Assembly (NCBI GenBank): GCA_011390985.1
Contig: JAABRJ010000539.1
Location: 1-8,545 of the forward strand
DNA length: 8,545 nucleotides
Direction: 5' to 3'
Source: Desulfobacteraceae bacterium
Lineage (GTDB): Bacteria; Desulfobacterota; Desulfobacteria; Desulfobacterales; JAABRJ01
Positions within the stretch are counted from its first letter, which is position 1. Each line of letters starts with the position of its first letter. The notes under the pieces were generated by a model. That model ran no database searches and had not been told where the DNA came from. It worked only from the letters and a program-made list of their open reading frames with translations. Both the position numbers and the translations under genes were made by a program. Positions 6,889-8,545 of the stretch are shown in pieces.

Positions 6889-7215
6889 ATCCTGCTGCAG
6901 CATTGGCGTCGCAAGACCCAAAACCCACATGCGACGATTGCATAAAGGTGCCCGCAAACGGGGCGCTGGTCTGGAAGTCGGTTGCCTGACCAGCGTGCGC
7001 CGCAGCGGTTCCAAGTCGACCGCAACCCGGTCACGGCCGATTCCCGCAATCATCAAAAAATGACGGTCGGTCATCGTCGGGGCGCGGCTGGCGTTGTCAG
7101 GCGCTCATAGGTCTGATATGCTGCAACTGCTCTAAAATCCTTGAAAAAAAGAAACTAACACATTTATGGTACAATTGGCAAAATTAATATTAAACATCTA
7201 AGGTGTCAAGAAAAA
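6889..7215. promoter_or_regulatory. Divergent intergenic region with candidate amidase promoter
   Basis: These 327 bases separate tRNA-Leu (-) from the amidase (+). The left two thirds are GC-rich and non-coding as far as I can see. They contain an 8-bp inverted repeat CGCTGGTC / GACCAGCG (6964-6971 and 6988-6995, 16-nt loop). The right end (about 7130-7215) turns sharply AT-rich. It holds TTGAAA (7141-7146) and TATGGT (7165-7170) with an 18-bp spacer, overlapping a better -10-like TACAAT (7170-7175), then a perfect palindrome TTAATATTAA (7184-7193). The promoter would drive the amidase. The tRNA-Leu promoter must also be here, but I could not identify it. Confidence 0.45.
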
Positions 7216-7971
7216 TTGAGAAAGATCTTGTCGTGTCAATATGTTGGGACCATTCCGGGGCGAATTCCGGTGCTGGCGGTTGTCCTTTTTGGGGGGGTGA
7301 TCCTGGCCTTCGGGGCTGCGGGCAGGCTGTCTTTTGCGGCGCAGCGGCCCGTTGTGGTGGTTGATCCGGGGCACGGCGGGGACGACGTCGGGGTTCGCGG
7401 CAGCCAAGGCGCAGTGGAGAAGGACCGCATGCTGGCCCTGGCGTTGGAACTGCAAAAGGCCCTGGCGCCAACGTGCCGGGTGGAACTGACCCGCAGCGGC
7501 GACGAGCAGATCGATCTGGCCCAGCGCACAGCACTCGCCAACCACCTCGAGGCGTCGGTGTTCGTCAGTCTGCACGCCGGCGGCAGTTTTCTCCATGGCC
7601 CCCGCGGGGCAACCATCTTCTTTTTCAGGGGCGCCCAGGGTGCCGATGGGCCAGCCGCCGGTGCGGATTTCGGCCAGGAGGAGCAGCCCCGCTGGGAGCA
7701 TCTTCAGAACCGGCACCTGGCCTCCAGCCGTTCGCTGGCAAAAGTGCTTCTGGACAGCCTGGCCGGGGTGCTGGACACCTCCCTGGTCGGTGCACCCCTG
7801 GCGGTTTTGGCCGGTGCCGACCTGCCGGCGGTGCTGATTGAAGTCGGCTACCTTACTCACCCTTTCGAAGCCGAGCAGTTGGGCAACCCCGAAGCCCTCA
7901 GAGCCCTGGCCCGCGCCATCGCCGCGGGCGTTGCCGACTTTCTGGAAAATGCCGCTCCGGAAAAGCATTAG
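7216..7971 (+). CDS. N-acetylmuramoyl-L-alanine amidase (Amidase_3 family)
   Basis: This 251-residue zinc hydrolase cleaves the bond between MurNAc and the L-Ala of the peptidoglycan stem peptide. A hydrophobic segment (about 18-42) with a basic N-terminus looks like a signal peptide with possible cleavage near SFA-AQ, so action in the periplasm is expected. The catalytic domain follows at once: VVVDPGHGG with zinc ligand His53, Glu68 in VEKD, His120 in SLHAGG and the catalytic Glu209 in VLIEVGYLTHP. SLHAGG departs from the common S(I/L)HAN/D motif, but the His is kept. No AMIN, SH3 or LysM domain is present. The start is uncertain: TTG at 7216 has only a weak AAGGTG 10 nt upstream, and TTG at 7228 or GTG at 7270 are alternatives, the last giving a shorter signal segment. 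tRNA-Pro follows on the same strand. Confidence 0.88.
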   Translation: MRKILSCQYVGTIPGRIPVLAVVLFGGVILAFGAAGRLSFAAQRPVVVVDPGHGGDDVGVRGSQGAVEKDRMLALALELQKALAPTCRVELTRSGDEQIDLAQRTALANHLEASVFVSLHAGGSFLHGPRGATIFFFRGAQGADGPAAGADFGQEEQPRWEHLQNRHLASSRSLAKVLLDSLAGVLDTSLVGAPLAVLAGADLPAVLIEVGYLTHPFEAEQLGNPEALRALARAIAAGVADFLENAAPEKH

Positions 7972-7973
7972 GC

Positions 7974-8002
7974 TTGCAGGCGAAGCGAAAGCATGCTACA
8001 GA
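7974..8002 (+). promoter_or_regulatory. Candidate promoter of tRNA-Pro
   Basis: TTGCAG (7974-7979), a 17-bp spacer, then TACAGA (7997-8002) preceded by TG at 7994-7995 (extended -10 style). It lies in the 44-bp gap between the amidase stop and tRNA-Pro and would start transcription within about 10 nt of the tRNA. The spacing is ideal but the box matches are modest. Confidence 0.45.
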
Positions 8003-8015
8003 ATCGCCGGCATTG

Positions 8016-8094
<79 letters not shown>

Positions 8095-8109
8095 ATAAGA
8101 TCCATAGCG

Positions 8110-8140
8110 ACGGCCACCTGAAGCGGTGGCCGTTTCTGTT
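8110..8140 (+). terminator. Terminator after tRNA-Pro
   Basis: ACGGCCACC (8110-8118) and GGTGGCCGT (8125-8133) form a perfect 9-bp stem with a 6-nt loop. The tail TTCTGTT is T-rich but interrupted. It is placed 17 nt after the CCA end. The minus strand has no T-run here, so it serves the plus-strand tRNA rather than the convergent RCK gene. Confidence 0.7.
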
Positions 8141-8240
8141 GATACCGGCCGACTTATAAACTCCATCCCCGCTGCAGGGAATCGCCGGCGCCCCGATTAA
8201 AATGGGGTTGGTTTCAAGCCCGCAGCGCTCAGGACTTCCC

Positions 8241-8545
8241 TCAGGTAACCGCATAATTTTCATTAAAGCGTTTCTCGGCTTCCTCCGAGCCGATCAGGAT
8301 CAATTCGTCGTTTTTTTCCAGGACAATCTGTGGGTCCGGGTTGATCACCACCCGGTCGCCTCTCTTGACCGCAATCACGCTGCAGCCGGTTCTTTCCCGA
8401 ATTTTAAGCTCCAGCAGCGGTTTGTTTTGCAGCTCGCCGCCGAGGACATTTCGAAAGACGTTCAACCCCTCCGAAAGCATCAGAATTTTTTCGGGTTTGA
8501 GCAGGTTCATGATGGTGGTGGTGCACATGGAGCTGAAGGACATCA
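8241..8545 (-). CDS. RCK_C (TrkA-C) domain protein, C-terminal part of a K+ channel/transport regulator
   Basis: Only the last hundred or so codons are in the window and the 5' part runs off the right edge. The sequence around MNLLKPEKILMLSEGLNVFR is the linker typical of RCK-type K+ channel proteins between the NAD-binding RCK_N fold and the RCK_C domain. The RCK_C domain follows, with RERTGCSVIAVKRGD and a C-terminal NDELILIGSEEAEKRF. Such domains bind ligands and gate K+ channels or Trk/Ktr transporters at the inner membrane. Whether this gene is a channel fusion or a separate regulator cannot be decided here. It ends at TGA (complement of 8241-8243), convergent with tRNA-Pro. The ATG near 8543 is internal, not the true start. 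Confidence 0.82.
   Translation of the reverse strand, partial: MSFSSMCTTTIMNLLKPEKILMLSEGLNVFRNVLGGELQNKPLLELKIRERTGCSVIAVKRGDRVVINPDPQIVLEKNDELILIGSEEAEKRFNENYAVT

Noticed and set aside
6801..6989. Plus-strand open frame starting MVREGRLELPLCRQ
   Set aside because: This is the antisense translation of tRNA-Leu, a frequent false protein in databases.
6556..7074. Minus-strand open frame of 172 codons upstream of tig
   Set aside because: It passes through the whole of tRNA-Leu and overlaps the tig start, and it has no recognisable domain.
7198..7968. Minus-strand open frame of 256 codons opposite the amidase
   Set aside because: The plus strand has all Amidase_3 catalytic motifs and a signal segment. 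The minus frame has low-complexity composition and no motifs.

Overview
The window is about 8.5 kb of GC-rich bacterial chromosome. It carries the conserved protein quality-control cluster tig-clpP-clpX-lon on the minus strand, four tRNA genes around it, a periplasmic-type cell-wall amidase, and the end of a K+ channel/transport regulator. The protein sequences, the gene order and an integrase remnant of a type I associate with sulfate reducers suggest a Desulfobacterota (former Deltaproteobacteria) organism, probably near Desulfobacterales. This assignment is from memory of family sequences, not from a search.

Layout from left to right. Positions 1-67 are AT-rich and mostly unexplained. Positions 56-401 (+) hold a decayed tyrosine-recombinase gene: two blocks in different frames, joined by an internal deletion that removed the HxxR catalytic box. 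It lies beside the 3' end of tRNA-Asp(GTC), a classic integration setting. A tRNA operon on the minus strand follows, tRNA-Val(TAC) then tRNA-Asp(GTC), with a hairpin terminator at 446-481 and a candidate promoter at 721-747. From 781 to 6572 (-) lies tig > clpP > clpX > lon. The clpP start is a TTG set by a strong Shine-Dalgarno site. clpP and clpX are separated by one base. A GC-rich hairpin lies between clpX and lon, and a hairpin plus T7 follows lon. Upstream of tig are a 229-bp spacer and tRNA-Leu(TAG), also on the minus strand.

From 6889 to 7215 is a divergent intergenic region whose right end is AT-rich and promoter-like. It precedes an N-acetylmuramoyl-L-alanine amidase (7216-7971, +), then tRNA-Pro(TGG) (+) with its own candidate promoter and terminator. 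The window ends inside a minus-strand gene encoding an RCK_C/TrkA-C domain.

Functionally, the central operon links co-translational folding (trigger factor on the ribosome) with two ATP-dependent degradation machines, ClpXP and Lon. The tRNA, amidase and RCK genes are neighbours with no evident functional link to it. I found no convincing novel system. The most notable items are the truncated integrase at tRNA-Asp, the non-ATG starts, the hairpin inside the operon and the tRNA bracketing of the operon.
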